The notes beneath the pieces are model-generated. The model was not told the DNA's origin. It saw only the letters and a program-made list of their open reading frames with translations, and ran no database searches. The position numbers and the translations under genes are program-made. A DNA stretch of 64,000 bases from Streptomyces chattanoogensis (lineage in GTDB: Bacteria > Actinomycetota > Actinomycetes > Streptomycetales > Streptomycetaceae), in NCBI RefSeq assembly GCF_001294335.1, contig NZ_LGKG01000196.1:248001-312000 (forward strand), written 5' to 3'. Shown in pieces: positions 17,409 through 26,405 of this stretch (the first letter of the stretch is position 1; each line of letters begins with the position of its first letter).

Positions 17409-17519
17409 GGGTCTTGTTCCGCTCCCCCGGGTTTCCCCCGGCGGCGCCGTGAACAAGAAGAACTTTAGCCTGCGACCTGCCCAGATGTGAAATCCGGTCC
17501 CCGGGGGCCGGTCCGGGCG

Positions 17520-18173
17520 TCAGTCGTCGTCGCCGAGGACCGGCTCGGGGAGCGTGCCGGCGTTGTGCTCCAGGAGGCGCCAGCCGCGGGCGCCCTCGCC
17601 CAGGACGGACCAGCAGCAGTTCGACAGGCCGCCCAGGCCCTCCCAGTGGTGGGCGTCCAGGCCGAGCAGGCGGCCGATGGTGGTGCGTATGGTGCCGCCG
17701 TGACTGACGACGACGAGGGTGCCGCCGTCGGGCAGCTTGTCGGCGTGGTTGAGCACCACCGGGGCGGCGCGGTCGGCGACCTCGGTCTCCAGCTCGCCGC
17801 CGCCACGGCGCACCGGCTCGCCGCGCTTCCAGGCGGTGTACTGCTCGCCGTACTGCGCGAGGATCTCGTCGTGCGTCAGGCCCTGCCAGGCACCCGCGTA
17901 GGTCTCGCGCAAGGCCGCGTCATGCGTCACCTCGAGCCGGGTGAGGACGGCCAGCTCGTCGGCGGTGGCGGCGGCGCGCCGCAGGTCGGAGGCGATGATC
18001 GCGTCCGGCTTGAGGGCGGCGAGCAGCCGGGCGGCGCGGCGCGCCTGGCCGAGACCGGTCTCGGTCAGCTCGATGTCCGTCGAACCCTGGAAGCGGCGCT
18101 CGAGGTTCCACGCCGTCTGGCCGTGCCGCCACAGGACGACGCGGCGGCCCCGGTCGGTCTTCGTGCCGTTCAG
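17520..18173 (-). CDS. Histidine phosphatase family protein
   Basis: The roughly 217-residue protein has the phosphohistidine motif LWRHGQTAWN near residue 14, the second arginine region SDLRRAAATA and the second histidine in VVSHGGTIR, so it is a complete branch-1 phosphatase. Members act on sugar phosphates, nucleotides or alpha-ribazole phosphate; the substrate here cannot be told. No ATG or GTG is found between the end of rsfS and the RHG motif. The best start is the CTG at 18173, with GGAG seven bases upstream and overlapping the rsfS stop as CTGA. Such coupling suggests it is translated with rsfS. Confidence 0.88.
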   Translation of the reverse strand: MNGTKTDRGRRVVLWRHGQTAWNLERRFQGSTDIELTETGLGQARRAARLLAALKPDAIIASDLRRAAATADELAVLTRLEVTHDAALRETYAGAWQGLTHDEILAQYGEQYTAWKRGEPVRRGGGELETEVADRAAPVVLNHADKLPDGGTLVVVSHGGTIRTTIGRLLGLDAHHWEGLGGLSNCCWSVLGEGARGWRLLEHNAGTLPEPVLGDDD

Positions 18174-18604
18174 TGCAGCTCTCCGTCCTGCGCGCCCGCC
18201 GTGGCCTGGGCGTGGGCCGCGGCCTTGCCACGGGTGGCCTTGGCCTCCTCGGGCAGGTCGATCTCGGGGCAGTCCTTCCACAGGCGCTCGAGGGCGTAGA
18301 AGACGCGCTCCTCGCTGTGCTGGACGTGCACCACGATGTCGACGTAGTCGAGCAGCACCCAGCGGGCCTCGCGGTCGCCCTCGCGGCGGACCGGCTTGGC
18401 GCCGAGCTCCTTGTTCAGCCGCTCCTCGATCTCGTCGACGATCGACTTGACCTGACGGTCGCTGGGCGCCGACGCCAGCAGGAAGGCGTCGGTGATCGAG
18501 AGGACGTCGCTGACGTCGTACGCGATGATGTCGTGCGCGAGCTTGTCGGCAGCCGCCTGCGCGGCGGCATTGATGAGCTCGAGGGAACGGTCCGTGGCGG
18601 TCAC
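18170..18604 (-). CDS. rsfS: Ribosomal silencing factor
   Basis: The 144-residue RsfS (Iojap/DUF143) protein binds ribosomal protein L14 and blocks joining of the subunits when nutrients fall. The signatures DRQVKSIVDEIEERL and WVLLDYVDIVVHV are present, with an acidic and alanine-rich tail. The GTG at 18604 begins at the conserved first helix; an ATG at 18694 would add 30 unconserved residues. The gene follows the LCP protein and nadD, the common actinobacterial order, and overlaps the phosphatase gene by four bases. Confidence 0.93.
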   Translation of the reverse strand: MTATDRSLELINAAAQAAADKLAHDIIAYDVSDVLSITDAFLLASAPSDRQVKSIVDEIEERLNKELGAKPVRREGDREARWVLLDYVDIVVHVQHSEERVFYALERLWKDCPEIDLPEEAKATRGKAAAHAQATAGAQDGELH

Positions 18605-18766
18605 AAGCGGCTTTCCGGGTCGGGGGCGGCCCGCCGGCCGGGGCGGCCGGGAGGCGGTCGAACACCCCTCAAGGGTCTCACGGACCTCCGACACTCCCGG
18701 AAGCCTTTTCGAAGCCCCCGGCCGGCGGCACCGTGGACCGGCCCGCCGACCGCTCTGACCTGCTGG

Positions 18767-20581
18767 TCAGCCCTTGTAGTCCTGGCCCAGCACGACCGTG
18801 ATGTCGGCGTTCGGGGCACCCTTGCCCTGCCGCACCGCACCGGCCGGCAGCCCCAGCGTCTTGGCGACCTCGACGGCCTTCGCCTTCTTGGCGGCGTCCG
18901 CGTACGTCACCAGGGACGTGGCCCTGGCCACCGTCTCGCTGCCGTCGTCGACGAAGGTGTAGCCGCCGTTGAGCAGCGCGACCTGGGCCTTTCCGGTGGC
19001 GGCCTTGGTACCGCTGGCGTTGCGCACCGCGACGCGGGCGACCGCATCGGGGGCGGCCTTCTTGACCGCGCCGCCGAGCACGTCCTTGACCACGGCGTTC
19101 GCAGCCGCCTGGCTGAGCGTGCCGTTCGTCTGCACCGGCATCAGTGTCGTGCGGTAGGCGCCGGTCTTGGCCAGCTCCGCGCGCTGCGCCAGCGAGCTGC
19201 CCAGCTCGGCCTCGGTCAGCGGCGGGTCGAGGACCTGCAGCAGCGTCTTGACGGTGGCGGTGGCGCCGTCCGCGTCGCTGGAGACCTTCTTCAAGGTGGC
19301 CTGCATGATCTGCCCGAACCGCGCCAGCTGCTTGGTCTGGGTCTCGCCGGGCCCCTGGTAGGTGGCGTAGGCGACGGCCGCCGGGCCGTTCAGGTCCTGC
19401 GCGCGGCCCCGTTTGACCAGCGGGGAGTCGCCCTTCTTCGCGCCGGGCACCGTGGCGTCGGTGTCGAGGGTGACGCCGCCGACCACCTCGACGAGGTTCT
19501 CCAGATACGGGGTGTCCAGCCGCCAGCTGGCCTTGACGTCGGTGCCCAGGAGGGCGTTGAGGGAGTCCTTGGTGGCGTCGGCGCCGTCTTCCTTGACGGA
19601 CTTGGCGAGCGTGGTGGGGGTGCCGTCGTCCTTGGTGAGGACGAGGCTGTTGGGCAGCAGCACGGTGGTGCCCTTGTGGGTGGTGGTGTTGTCGACCAGG
19701 AGCGCCGTCGAGCTGTTGCCGCTCTTGGTGTCGCGCAGGTGGACCACCAGGACGTCGCGCTTCTGCCCGCCGGCGGCGGCGGCCTTGTCCGCGCCCGGCC
19801 CGGCCAGCCCCGGCAGCTTGCCCGCCCACCACAGATAGCCGACACCGCCGGCCGCCAGGAGCGCGAGCACGACGCACAGCGCCACGATCCGGCTGCGGCC
19901 GCGCCGTTTGGCCTCCTCGCGCCGCTCGGTGCGGCTCTCGGTGAACTTCAGCCAGTCGATGACGTCTTCGGGGTCCTCGTCCTCCTCCGTGAACGAGAAC
20001 TCCTCGCTGCGGTAGCCGCCCTCCTGCGCGCCCGGGGAGGGCTTGCCCGAGGGTGCCGCGGGGGCCGCGGCCCGGGGCTCGTCGTCGTAACGGGGTTCGT
20101 CGTCGTACCGGGGCTGCTCGTCGTACGGGGCCTGCTCGTACGGCGGCCGCGGGGCCTGCTGCGGGATCCAGTCCTGCTGGGGCTGGGCCTGCTGCTGCGT
20201 CTGCTGCCGGCCCGGCTGCTGCTGGGGCTGCGCATACGGGTCGTACTGCTGGCCGTAGCCCTGCTGCCCCTGCCCGCGGCCGTACGCGTCGTAGCCGTAC
20301 TCCTGCTGCTCCTGGTAGGACTGCTCCTGGTAGGAGGGCTGGTGACCCTGCTGCCCGCCGTACTGGCCGTAGCCGTCATAGCCGTCGTACGACCCGGCGG
20401 CGGGCGCCACCGGCTGCCCGTACTGGTCGTAGGACTGCTCGTACGGCCCCTGGGAGGCGTCGCGGTACACCGGCTGCCCGTAGGCGTCATAGGTGTAGAC
20501 CGGCTGACCCTGCCGCTCCTGGGCATACGGATCCTGGGCATACGGGTCCTGCGGCCCGTGCGGATCGTGGCGGTCGCTCAC
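18767..20581 (-). CDS. LCP (LytR-CpsA-Psr) family protein with divergent active site
   Basis: The 604-residue protein has a 190-residue cytoplasmic N-terminus rich in Gln, Tyr, Pro and Gly, one membrane helix (IVALCVVLALLAAGGVGYL), an LCP domain (about 245-470) and a C-terminal LytR_C domain (about 505-604). LCP enzymes attach polyprenyl-linked glycopolymers to peptidoglycan. The fold is recognisable (LENLVEVVGGVTLDTD), but the Arg of the usual SIPRDT motif is replaced in VLLPNSLVL, and the usual arginines after the LAY(V/A) strand are missing in VAYATYQGPGETQ. The protein may be inactive or unusual. It lies between nadD and rsfS. The GTG start has AAGGGG upstream. Confidence 0.85.
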   Translation of the reverse strand: MSDRHDPHGPQDPYAQDPYAQERQGQPVYTYDAYGQPVYRDASQGPYEQSYDQYGQPVAPAAGSYDGYDGYGQYGGQQGHQPSYQEQSYQEQQEYGYDAYGRGQGQQGYGQQYDPYAQPQQQPGRQQTQQQAQPQQDWIPQQAPRPPYEQAPYDEQPRYDDEPRYDDEPRAAAPAAPSGKPSPGAQEGGYRSEEFSFTEEDEDPEDVIDWLKFTESRTERREEAKRRGRSRIVALCVVLALLAAGGVGYLWWAGKLPGLAGPGADKAAAAGGQKRDVLVVHLRDTKSGNSSTALLVDNTTTHKGTTVLLPNSLVLTKDDGTPTTLAKSVKEDGADATKDSLNALLGTDVKASWRLDTPYLENLVEVVGGVTLDTDATVPGAKKGDSPLVKRGRAQDLNGPAAVAYATYQGPGETQTKQLARFGQIMQATLKKVSSDADGATATVKTLLQVLDPPLTEAELGSSLAQRAELAKTGAYRTTLMPVQTNGTLSQAAANAVVKDVLGGAVKKAAPDAVARVAVRNASGTKAATGKAQVALLNGGYTFVDDGSETVARATSLVTYADAAKKAKAVEVAKTLGLPAGAVRQGKGAPNADITVVLGQDYKG

Positions 20582-20604
20582 CGGTGCCCCTTCCCTCAGG
20601 TGCG

Positions 20605-21216
20605 TCAGCGGTCGCTGCGGTACAGCTGTTTCTTGTCGATGTAGCGCACCACTCCGTCGGGCACCAGGTACCAGACCGGCTCGCCCTCGGCGACGCGTGT
20701 GCGGCAGTCGGTCGAGGAGATGGCCAGCGCGGGCACCTCCACCAGCGACACCGCCCCTTCGGGCAGCCCCGGGTCCGCGAGGACATGGCCGGGTCTGGTC
20801 ACCCCGATGAAGTGTGCGAGCGAGACCAGCTCCGCGGCATCGTGCCAGGTCAGGATCTGGCTGAGCGCGTCGGCGCCGGTGATGAAGAAGAGATCCGCGT
20901 CCCGGTGCTCGGCGCGCAGATCACGCAGCGTGTCTATCGTGTACGTCTTGCCGCCGCGGTCGATGTCGATGCGGCTGACGGAGAACTGCGGGTTCGACGC
21001 GGTCGCGATGACCGTCATCAGATACCGGTCCTCGGCCGGGGACACCGTCTTGTGGCTCTTCTGCCACGGCTGCCCCGTGGGCACGAAGATGACCTCGTCG
21101 AGGTGGAACTGGCTGGCCACCTCGCTGGCGGCGACAAGGTGTCCGTGATGGATCGGGTCGAATGTCCCACCCATCACTCCCAGCCGCCGCTTCACGGGCC
21201 CTGTGTGCTCTCCCAT
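20605..21216 (-). CDS. nadD: Nicotinate-nucleotide adenylyltransferase
   Basis: The 203-residue enzyme makes deamido-NAD from nicotinate mononucleotide and ATP. The nucleotidyltransferase motif [12 protein letters not shown] is at residues 15-26 and [10 protein letters not shown] near the C-terminus is the second ATP-binding motif. The ATG at 21216 is used; GTG at 21192 directly before the first strand is an alternative. It is 23 bases upstream of the LCP gene, and rsfS follows, the standard arrangement. Confidence 0.95.
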   Translation of the reverse strand: MGEHTGPVKRRLGVMGGTFDPIHHGHLVAASEVASQFHLDEVIFVPTGQPWQKSHKTVSPAEDRYLMTVIATASNPQFSVSRIDIDRGGKTYTIDTLRDLRAEHRDADLFFITGADALSQILTWHDAAELVSLAHFIGVTRPGHVLADPGLPEGAVSLVEVPALAISSTDCRTRVAEGEPVWYLVPDGVVRYIDKKQLYRSDR

Positions 21217-21268
21217 GCGGTCAGACCCTACTTGGCGCCGCGCGATGGCGGGGGCCCGGTGCCGGAGC

Positions 21269-21430
21269 TCAGCGGTCGCGGTTGAACCGGGTGGTGATCC
21301 ACAGCAGCAGAAGCAGGACGAAAAGGGCGCCACCGCCGGTCAGGTACGGGCTGAGGCTGGCGTGGCCGCCCTCGTGACCGGGCTCGGAGGCCAGGGAAAC
21401 CAGGGACTGTGCGGTGGTGTGCAGGCTCAT
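21269..21430 (-). CDS. Small single-pass membrane protein
   Basis: The 53-residue product has a short polar start and one C-terminal membrane helix ([20 protein letters not shown]) ending in a basic tail. Proteins of this pattern next to nadD are common in Streptomyces. The ATG at 21430 is preferred; a GTG at 21478 would add 16 residues. Its function is unknown. Confidence 0.65.
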   Translation of the reverse strand: MSLHTTAQSLVSLASEPGHEGGHASLSPYLTGGGALFVLLLLLWITTRFNRDR

Positions 21431-21570
21431 CGTCGTCAGGACCAATCCGGGCTGGGGTCGGGCAGTAACGTCCGCCACATCGTATGCGTCACCTCACCGC
21501 GGGCTCACGGCGACTCCACCCACGGATGCCGGAGGGCACCTGCAGGGGTCAGTCAGGTGTCAGCCAGGAG

Positions 21571-21726
21571 TCAGTCCTGGCTGCCGTAGCCGCGCAGCAG
21601 GAACCACGCGAGGGCCACCGCGCCGAGGACACCGACGATGATCACGGTGCGCAGGATCCAGCCGGGGCCGCCGTCGGCGCGGGAGGTCTGCTCCACGGCG
21701 GCGAGCAGCATGCTCGGATGCGGCAT
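21571..21726 (-). CDS. Small membrane protein, 51 residues
   Basis: The ATG at 21726 has AAGGAG ten bases upstream. The product begins MPHPSMLLAAVEQTS and has one helix (VIIVGVLGAVALAWFLLRGY), ending GSQD. It sits upstream of the other small membrane gene and divergent from the M48 protease gene. Its frame is open much further upstream, which hides it inside a long spurious ORF. Its function is unknown. Confidence 0.65.
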   Translation of the reverse strand: MPHPSMLLAAVEQTSRADGGPGWILRTVIIVGVLGAVALAWFLLRGYGSQD

Positions 21727-21858
21727 GACGATGCGCTCCTTTTGTACGGGCGTGTACGGGCATTGGTGCGATCGCCAGCGTACGCCCGAGCATCCAATCC
21801 GCTGTCGGCGGCGTCCTCTAGTCTGAATCACACGCAGTCGAATCAGGGGGAGGCCCCA

Positions 21859-22959
21859 ATGACGGAGAGCCCAGGCGGCAGCGAGAACGTACCCAGCCGG
21901 GACCGCAGGCGGTTTCCCGGAATCTCGTCCCGGGCGTACGAACATCCGGCGGACCGCTCGGCGCTGGTGGCGCTGCGCAAGCTGAGCGGGTTCGACACCG
22001 TCTTCAAGACGCTCAGCGGTCTGCTGCCGGAGCGCAGTTTGCGGCTGATGTTCCTGTCGGACTCGGTCCGCGTCAGCGACCAGCAGTTCTCGCATCTGCA
22101 CGACATGCTGCGCGACGCCTGCTACATCCTGGACCTGGAGAAGGTCCCGCCGATGTACGTCAACCAGGACCCGACCCCGAACGCCATGTGCATCGGCCTG
22201 GACGAGCCGATCATCGTGCTGACGACCGGCCTGGTGGAGCTCCTGGACGAGGAGGAGATGCGGGCCGTCATCGGCCATGAGGTGGGCCATGCGCTGTCCG
22301 GCCATGCCGTTTACCGCACGATCCTGCTGTTCCTGACGAACCTGGCCGCGAAGGTCACCTGGATCCCGCTGGGCAATGTCGCGGTCATGGCGATCGTGAC
22401 GGCGCTGCGCGAGTGGTTCCGCAAGTCGGAGCTGTCCGCGGACCGCGCCGGACTGCTGGTCGGGCAGGATCTGCAGGCCTCGATGCGCGGTCTGATGAAG
22501 CTGGCGGGCGGCAATCATCTGCACGAGATGAACGTCGACGCCTTCCTCAAGCAGGCGGAGGAGTACGAGTCGGGCGGCGATCTGCGCGACTCCGTGCTGA
22601 AGATCCTCAACCTGCTGCCGCGCAGCCACCCGTTCACCACCGTGCGGGCGGCCGAGCTGAAGAAGTGGGCGGCCAGCCGCGACCACCAGCGGATCATGGA
22701 CGGCCACTACCCGCGGCGGGACGAGGACAAGGACACCTCGGTGTCCGACTCCTTCCGGGATTCCGCGGCCCACTACGCCGACTCGGTGCGCAACAGCAAG
22801 GACCCGCTGATGGGTCTGGTGCGCGATATCGCGGGCGGTGCGGGCGATTTGGGCGGCAAGCTGCGCGACACGGTCTTCGGCTCGCGGTCCGACGGCGGTG
22901 CCAACGGCTCCGGCGGCGGCAGCGGATCCGGGAGCGGCAGCGGCTCGGGCGGCTCCTGA
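21859..22959 (+). CDS. M48-family zinc metalloprotease
   Basis: The 366-residue protein has HEVGHALSGH near residue 138 and the third zinc ligand in SELSADRAG, the signature of M48 peptidases (HtpX/Ste24 type). Hydrophobic segments between them (ILLFLTNLAAKVTW, NVAVMAIVTAL) suggest membrane association. The C-terminus is a Gly-Ser tail. HtpX-type enzymes degrade damaged membrane proteins; the substrate here is unknown. A strong GGGGGAGG precedes the ATG at 21859. It is transcribed alone in the plus direction. Confidence 0.9.
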   Translation: MTESPGGSENVPSRDRRRFPGISSRAYEHPADRSALVALRKLSGFDTVFKTLSGLLPERSLRLMFLSDSVRVSDQQFSHLHDMLRDACYILDLEKVPPMYVNQDPTPNAMCIGLDEPIIVLTTGLVELLDEEEMRAVIGHEVGHALSGHAVYRTILLFLTNLAAKVTWIPLGNVAVMAIVTALREWFRKSELSADRAGLLVGQDLQASMRGLMKLAGGNHLHEMNVDAFLKQAEEYESGGDLRDSVLKILNLLPRSHPFTTVRAAELKKWAASRDHQRIMDGHYPRRDEDKDTSVSDSFRDSAAHYADSVRNSKDPLMGLVRDIAGGAGDLGGKLRDTVFGSRSDGGANGSGGGSGSGSGSGSGGS

Positions 22960-22993
22960 CGGGCCGGAGAACGACAGGGCGGACCGGACCGTA

Positions 22994-24127
22994 CTAGCCG
23001 ATCGGGTGGGCCGGGGTCGGCTGGGCGCCGGCCGCCAGTTCACCGCAGAGCGAGGGGTTGGCCCGGCTCCTGGCGTACGGGTCGGTGCTCGACGGCCGGT
23101 CGTTCCCGGCCTGCTGCCCGGCGAGCAGCGGGCGCAGGGTGTCGGCCGGCTCCGAGGAGCAGGCCAGCGGCCCCGCCTGGAGGTTGCTCTGCACGACTTC
23201 CAGGCGGTGGTCGGTCAGGTCGTCCCGGTCGATCCGGAAGTGCACCTCGCGCCGGACGGTGAACAGCGAGGCGGCGCCCGGGGTGACCTTGCCCACGCCC
23301 TGGTCGGCGGGGCCGTTCTTCAGCGCCTGGTCGGTGGGCCGTACGGCGTAGACAAAGGTGTAGTCGGCGGTGACATCGAGCGCGTCCGGGCTCAACTCCG
23401 CGGCCGACAGCGTGCCGTTGACCCGTACGTTCCGGTCGGCGAGCTTGATCTGCTGCGGGTCGAAACGCACCAGCCAGCCCGTCGCCGCATGGCGGCCGTT
23501 GTCGTCGGGGTGCGCCATGCTCCGGTCGAACTGGTCGAGTTGGCCGGTGTCCAGCAGCAGCCGCACCGGCCGTACGGAACCGCCGGTGAGCGTGGCCGAG
23601 TCCAGCGAGGAGCGGACGAGGTAGTCCTTCGCGATGGTCAGGGCGGAGACGATCTGGCCGTCGGAGAAGTGCTCGGTGCGGGCGACGGGGGGCAGGTTGA
23701 TGCCCGCGGCGCCGACCCGGAAATCCTTCGCCGGGCTGTGCGCGAAGAGATCCTCGGGCGTCGCGCCGGGCACGGTGCGGGACGGTGCGAGCGGGACGAC
23801 CGCGGAGCGCAGGGGCTGCACCCGGACCGTGTCGGGGGTCTTGTACGGATGGCGGATGCCCATGTAGACGGCGGTGCCGAAGGCCAGCACTATCAGCAGC
23901 ACCAGCAGGATCGCCTGCCGGGAGCCGCCGGCGGCACGGAGCAGCCAGCGGTGCCGGGGCTTGACGGCAGGCGAGTGCTGCTCACCCAGCCGCTCGTCGG
24001 CGGAGAATTCCTGCAGCCGTGCAGCGCGCACGAACGATTCGTCGAAGACAACGGATCGGTATTCGTCCTCACCGCCTCCCGGGGCGCCGTTGGGCGTCCC
24101 CTCGGGAGGGTCACCAGGCCCGGTCAT
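22994..24127 (-). CDS. Membrane-anchored extracellular protein with SVVFDE motif
   Basis: The 377-residue protein starts with a cytoplasmic stretch containing EYRSVVFDESFVRAARLQEF, then a membrane helix (AILLVLLIVLAFGTAVYMG, about 72-91) and a large extracellular domain with several cysteines (ACSSEP, SLCGEL). The same cytoplasmic motif occurs in the next gene upstream. I do not recognise a catalytic motif or a named family; a paired envelope role is likely but not shown. The gene lies between an M48 protease and proA. Confidence 0.7.
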   Translation of the reverse strand: MTGPGDPPEGTPNGAPGGGEDEYRSVVFDESFVRAARLQEFSADERLGEQHSPAVKPRHRWLLRAAGGSRQAILLVLLIVLAFGTAVYMGIRHPYKTPDTVRVQPLRSAVVPLAPSRTVPGATPEDLFAHSPAKDFRVGAAGINLPPVARTEHFSDGQIVSALTIAKDYLVRSSLDSATLTGGSVRPVRLLLDTGQLDQFDRSMAHPDDNGRHAATGWLVRFDPQQIKLADRNVRVNGTLSAAELSPDALDVTADYTFVYAVRPTDQALKNGPADQGVGKVTPGAASLFTVRREVHFRIDRDDLTDHRLEVVQSNLQAGPLACSSEPADTLRPLLAGQQAGNDRPSSTDPYARSRANPSLCGELAAGAQPTPAHPIG

Positions 24128-24245
24128 ACAACTAGGGTAGGTCCGCCGCAGCGAAGGTAAACGCCGGGACGGACGCCAACTTCACCGGACCGCTCCGCAT
24201 CTCCCGCCGGGCGCCCGGCGCACCGGCTGCCCCCGCCCATGCCGT

Positions 24246-24866
24246 TCAGTGCGCCCGGGGCGCCGCGGAGGCCGGCGGCGGCGCCGGTTCGGCCGATGCG
24301 GAGGGCAGCAGGCCGGGCCGTATCGTACGGGCGCCCCTGGGGCCGCCGGAGGACGGTTCGCCGGCGGCGGGCTCGGTGGAGGCGGGCCGAGGCGCCGGGC
24401 TCTGGTTCCTGCCCGAGGCCCCGCGGTAGACGGCGCTGAAGGCCAGGGCGACCAGCCCGATACCCATCACGACGGCCAGCACCCACGCCATCGGCCGGTG
24501 CCAGCGGGGCCCGCCCCGATAGGGCCGCAGCGAGCCGCCGTAGGGGCCGTACGGGCCGTGCTCGGAGTAGTCGCCGTAGTCGCCGTACAGGTCGTAGTCA
24601 TCGGTGCGACGGGTGGTCCCGTCGCCGTCCGCGCTCTCGGTGCCGAAGCCGGGCCCCGAGCGGGCCGCCTCGGCCTCGGCGCGCGCCTCGGCGGCGGCCA
24701 GCATCCGCTCGACCGCCGAGGGCTCATGGATGCGTGCGGACCGGACGAATTCCTCGTCGAAGACCACGGAAGCGAATTCCTCATCCGCTCTTCCGTGGCT
24801 CCCGTGGTGGTGCTCGTCGGGCTCCTCGCCGTCCGGGAACGGCTGGCCCCCCACGTCGTCCGGCAC
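24246..24866 (-). CDS. Membrane protein with SVVFDE motif, second of a pair
   Basis: The 206-residue protein has an acidic, His-rich start, the motif EFASVVFDEEFVRSARIHEP, a Glu/Ala-rich helix, a Tyr/Gly-rich region, one membrane helix (WVLAVVMGIGLVALAFSAVY) and a Pro/Ala-rich outside tail. It shares only the cytoplasmic motif with the neighbouring 377-residue protein, so the motif may be a docking site for a common partner. The GTG at 24866 is used as start; GGACGG is close upstream. Confidence 0.65.
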   Translation of the reverse strand: MPDDVGGQPFPDGEEPDEHHHGSHGRADEEFASVVFDEEFVRSARIHEPSAVERMLAAAEARAEAEAARSGPGFGTESADGDGTTRRTDDYDLYGDYGDYSEHGPYGPYGGSLRPYRGGPRWHRPMAWVLAVVMGIGLVALAFSAVYRGASGRNQSPAPRPASTEPAAGEPSSGGPRGARTIRPGLLPSASAEPAPPPASAAPRAH

Positions 24867-24922
24867 CCGTCCAGGTTAGCCCCGGCCGCGCGTTTTGGGC
24901 AGGGATCCGGCTACGGAAGAAC

Positions 24923-24953
24923 CACCCACCGCAACCTACAGCGGCCCCTGCCC
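24923..24953 (-). repeat. 31-base dispersed repeat downstream of proA, copy A
   Basis: It matches the copy at 26342-26372 at 29 of 31 positions. Both lie a few dozen bases after a gene end, behind a GC-rich hairpin. Confidence 0.7.
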
Positions 24954-24974
24954 GCCGCGCCCCGCCGCGGGGCG

Positions 24975-26243
24975 CTAGCGGGTGTGTCCGTCCCCGGTGA
25001 CGATGTACTTGGTGGACGTGAGCTCCGGCAGGCCCATGGGGCCGCGGGCGTGCAGCTTCTGCGTGGAGATGCCGATCTCGGCGCCGAAGCCGAACTGCCC
25101 GCCGTCGGTGAAGCGGGTGGAAGCATTGACCGCCACGGTCGTGGAATCCACCAACTGGGTGAACCGGCGGGCGGCGGCCTGCGAGGTGGTGACGATCGCC
25201 TCGGTGTGGCCGGAGGTCCAGCGCCGGATGTGCGCCACCGCCGCGTCCAGGTCCGGCACCACGGCGGCCGCGATGTCGTACGAGAGGTACTCCGTCGCCC
25301 AGTCCTCGTCGGTGGCCGCGGCGACCAGCCCGGGGCCGGCCTGCTGCCAGGCGGCGTCGCCGTGCACGACCACACCGGCCTGGGTCAGCGCCTCCAGGGC
25401 GCGCGGCAGGAACTTCTCGGCGATCCCGGCGTGCACCAGGACCGTCTCGGCGGCGTTGCAGACGCTGGGCCGCTGGGCCTTGGAGTTGATCAGGATGTCG
25501 AGGGCCATGTCGATGTCCGCGGCCTCGTCGACGTAGACATGGCAATTGCCGGTGCCGGTCTCGATCACCGGGACGGTGGACTCCTCGACGACCGTACGGA
25601 TCAGCGAGGCGCCGCCGCGCGGGATCAGCACGTCCACCAGGCCGCGGGCGCGCATCAGCTCCCGCACCGAGTCGCGGCTCTCGCCGGGCACCAGCTGCAC
25701 CGCGTCGGCGGGCAGCCCGGCGCCCTCGACGGCGTCCCGCAGCACCTCCACCAGGGCGCTGTTGGAGGCGTACGCGGAGGACGAGCCGCGCAGCAGCACG
25801 GCGTTGCCGGACTTCAGGCACAGCGCCGCGGCGTCCACGGTCACATTGGGGCGGGCCTCGTAGATGATGCCGATCACACCGAGCGGCACCCGGACCTGGC
25901 GCAGGTCCAGGCCGTTGGGCAGGGTCGAGCCGCGGACCACCTCGCCCACCGGGTCGGGCAGCGCCACGACGTCGCGGACGTCCGCGGCGATCGCCGCGAT
26001 CCGCTCGGGGGTGAGGGTGAGCCGGTCCACGATCGACTCCGAGGTGCCGGCGGCCCGCGCCTTGGCGATGTCCTCGGCGTTGGCGGCGACGATGGCGTCG
26101 GTACGCGCCACCAGGGCGTCGGCGATGGCGAGCAGCGCCCCGTCGCGGGCCGTACGCGGCAGCGGCGCCAGGACGGCGGCCGCCTCCTTCGCACGGCGGG
26201 CGGTCTCGAGGACGGGCGAGGTGTGGGATGCGCTGCTGGTCAT
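24975..26243 (-). CDS. proA: Gamma-glutamyl phosphate reductase
   Basis: The 422-residue enzyme catalyses the second step of proline synthesis, reducing gamma-glutamyl phosphate with NADPH. Motifs include [20 protein letters not shown], the GNAVLLRG loop and the catalytic cysteine in [15 protein letters not shown]. The length is normal. proB lies upstream on the same strand but is separated by an unknown gene, a pattern seen in Streptomyces. A GC-rich hairpin follows the stop. Confidence 0.97.
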   Translation of the reverse strand: MTSSASHTSPVLETARRAKEAAAVLAPLPRTARDGALLAIADALVARTDAIVAANAEDIAKARAAGTSESIVDRLTLTPERIAAIAADVRDVVALPDPVGEVVRGSTLPNGLDLRQVRVPLGVIGIIYEARPNVTVDAAALCLKSGNAVLLRGSSSAYASNSALVEVLRDAVEGAGLPADAVQLVPGESRDSVRELMRARGLVDVLIPRGGASLIRTVVEESTVPVIETGTGNCHVYVDEAADIDMALDILINSKAQRPSVCNAAETVLVHAGIAEKFLPRALEALTQAGVVVHGDAAWQQAGPGLVAAATDEDWATEYLSYDIAAAVVPDLDAAVAHIRRWTSGHTEAIVTTSQAAARRFTQLVDSTTVAVNASTRFTDGGQFGFGAEIGISTQKLHARGPMGLPELTSTKYIVTGDGHTR

Positions 26244-26341
26244 GGCCGAAGCCTAGCTCGGCCGCCGACAACAGCTACGCCCGATTTCACAGTGCGGGAC
26301 GCCGGTCACATCAGTGGGCCGGGCCTGTGGATCACGGACGT

Positions 26342-26372
26342 CACCCACCGCAACCCACAACGGCCCCTGCCC
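26342..26372 (-). repeat. 31-base dispersed repeat downstream of the gene at 26406, copy B
   Basis: It differs from the copy at 24923-24953 at two positions and lies about 34 bases after the gene stop. Confidence 0.7.
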
Positions 26373-26405
26373 CGGCCCACCCCGGCGCGGGGTGCCATGC
26401 GGGGC

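Noticed and set aside
18173..20644. 823-residue plus-strand ORF opposite rsfS and the LCP gene
   Set aside because: Its long leucine/valine runs only mirror the antisense of Gln/Gly-rich coding sequence.
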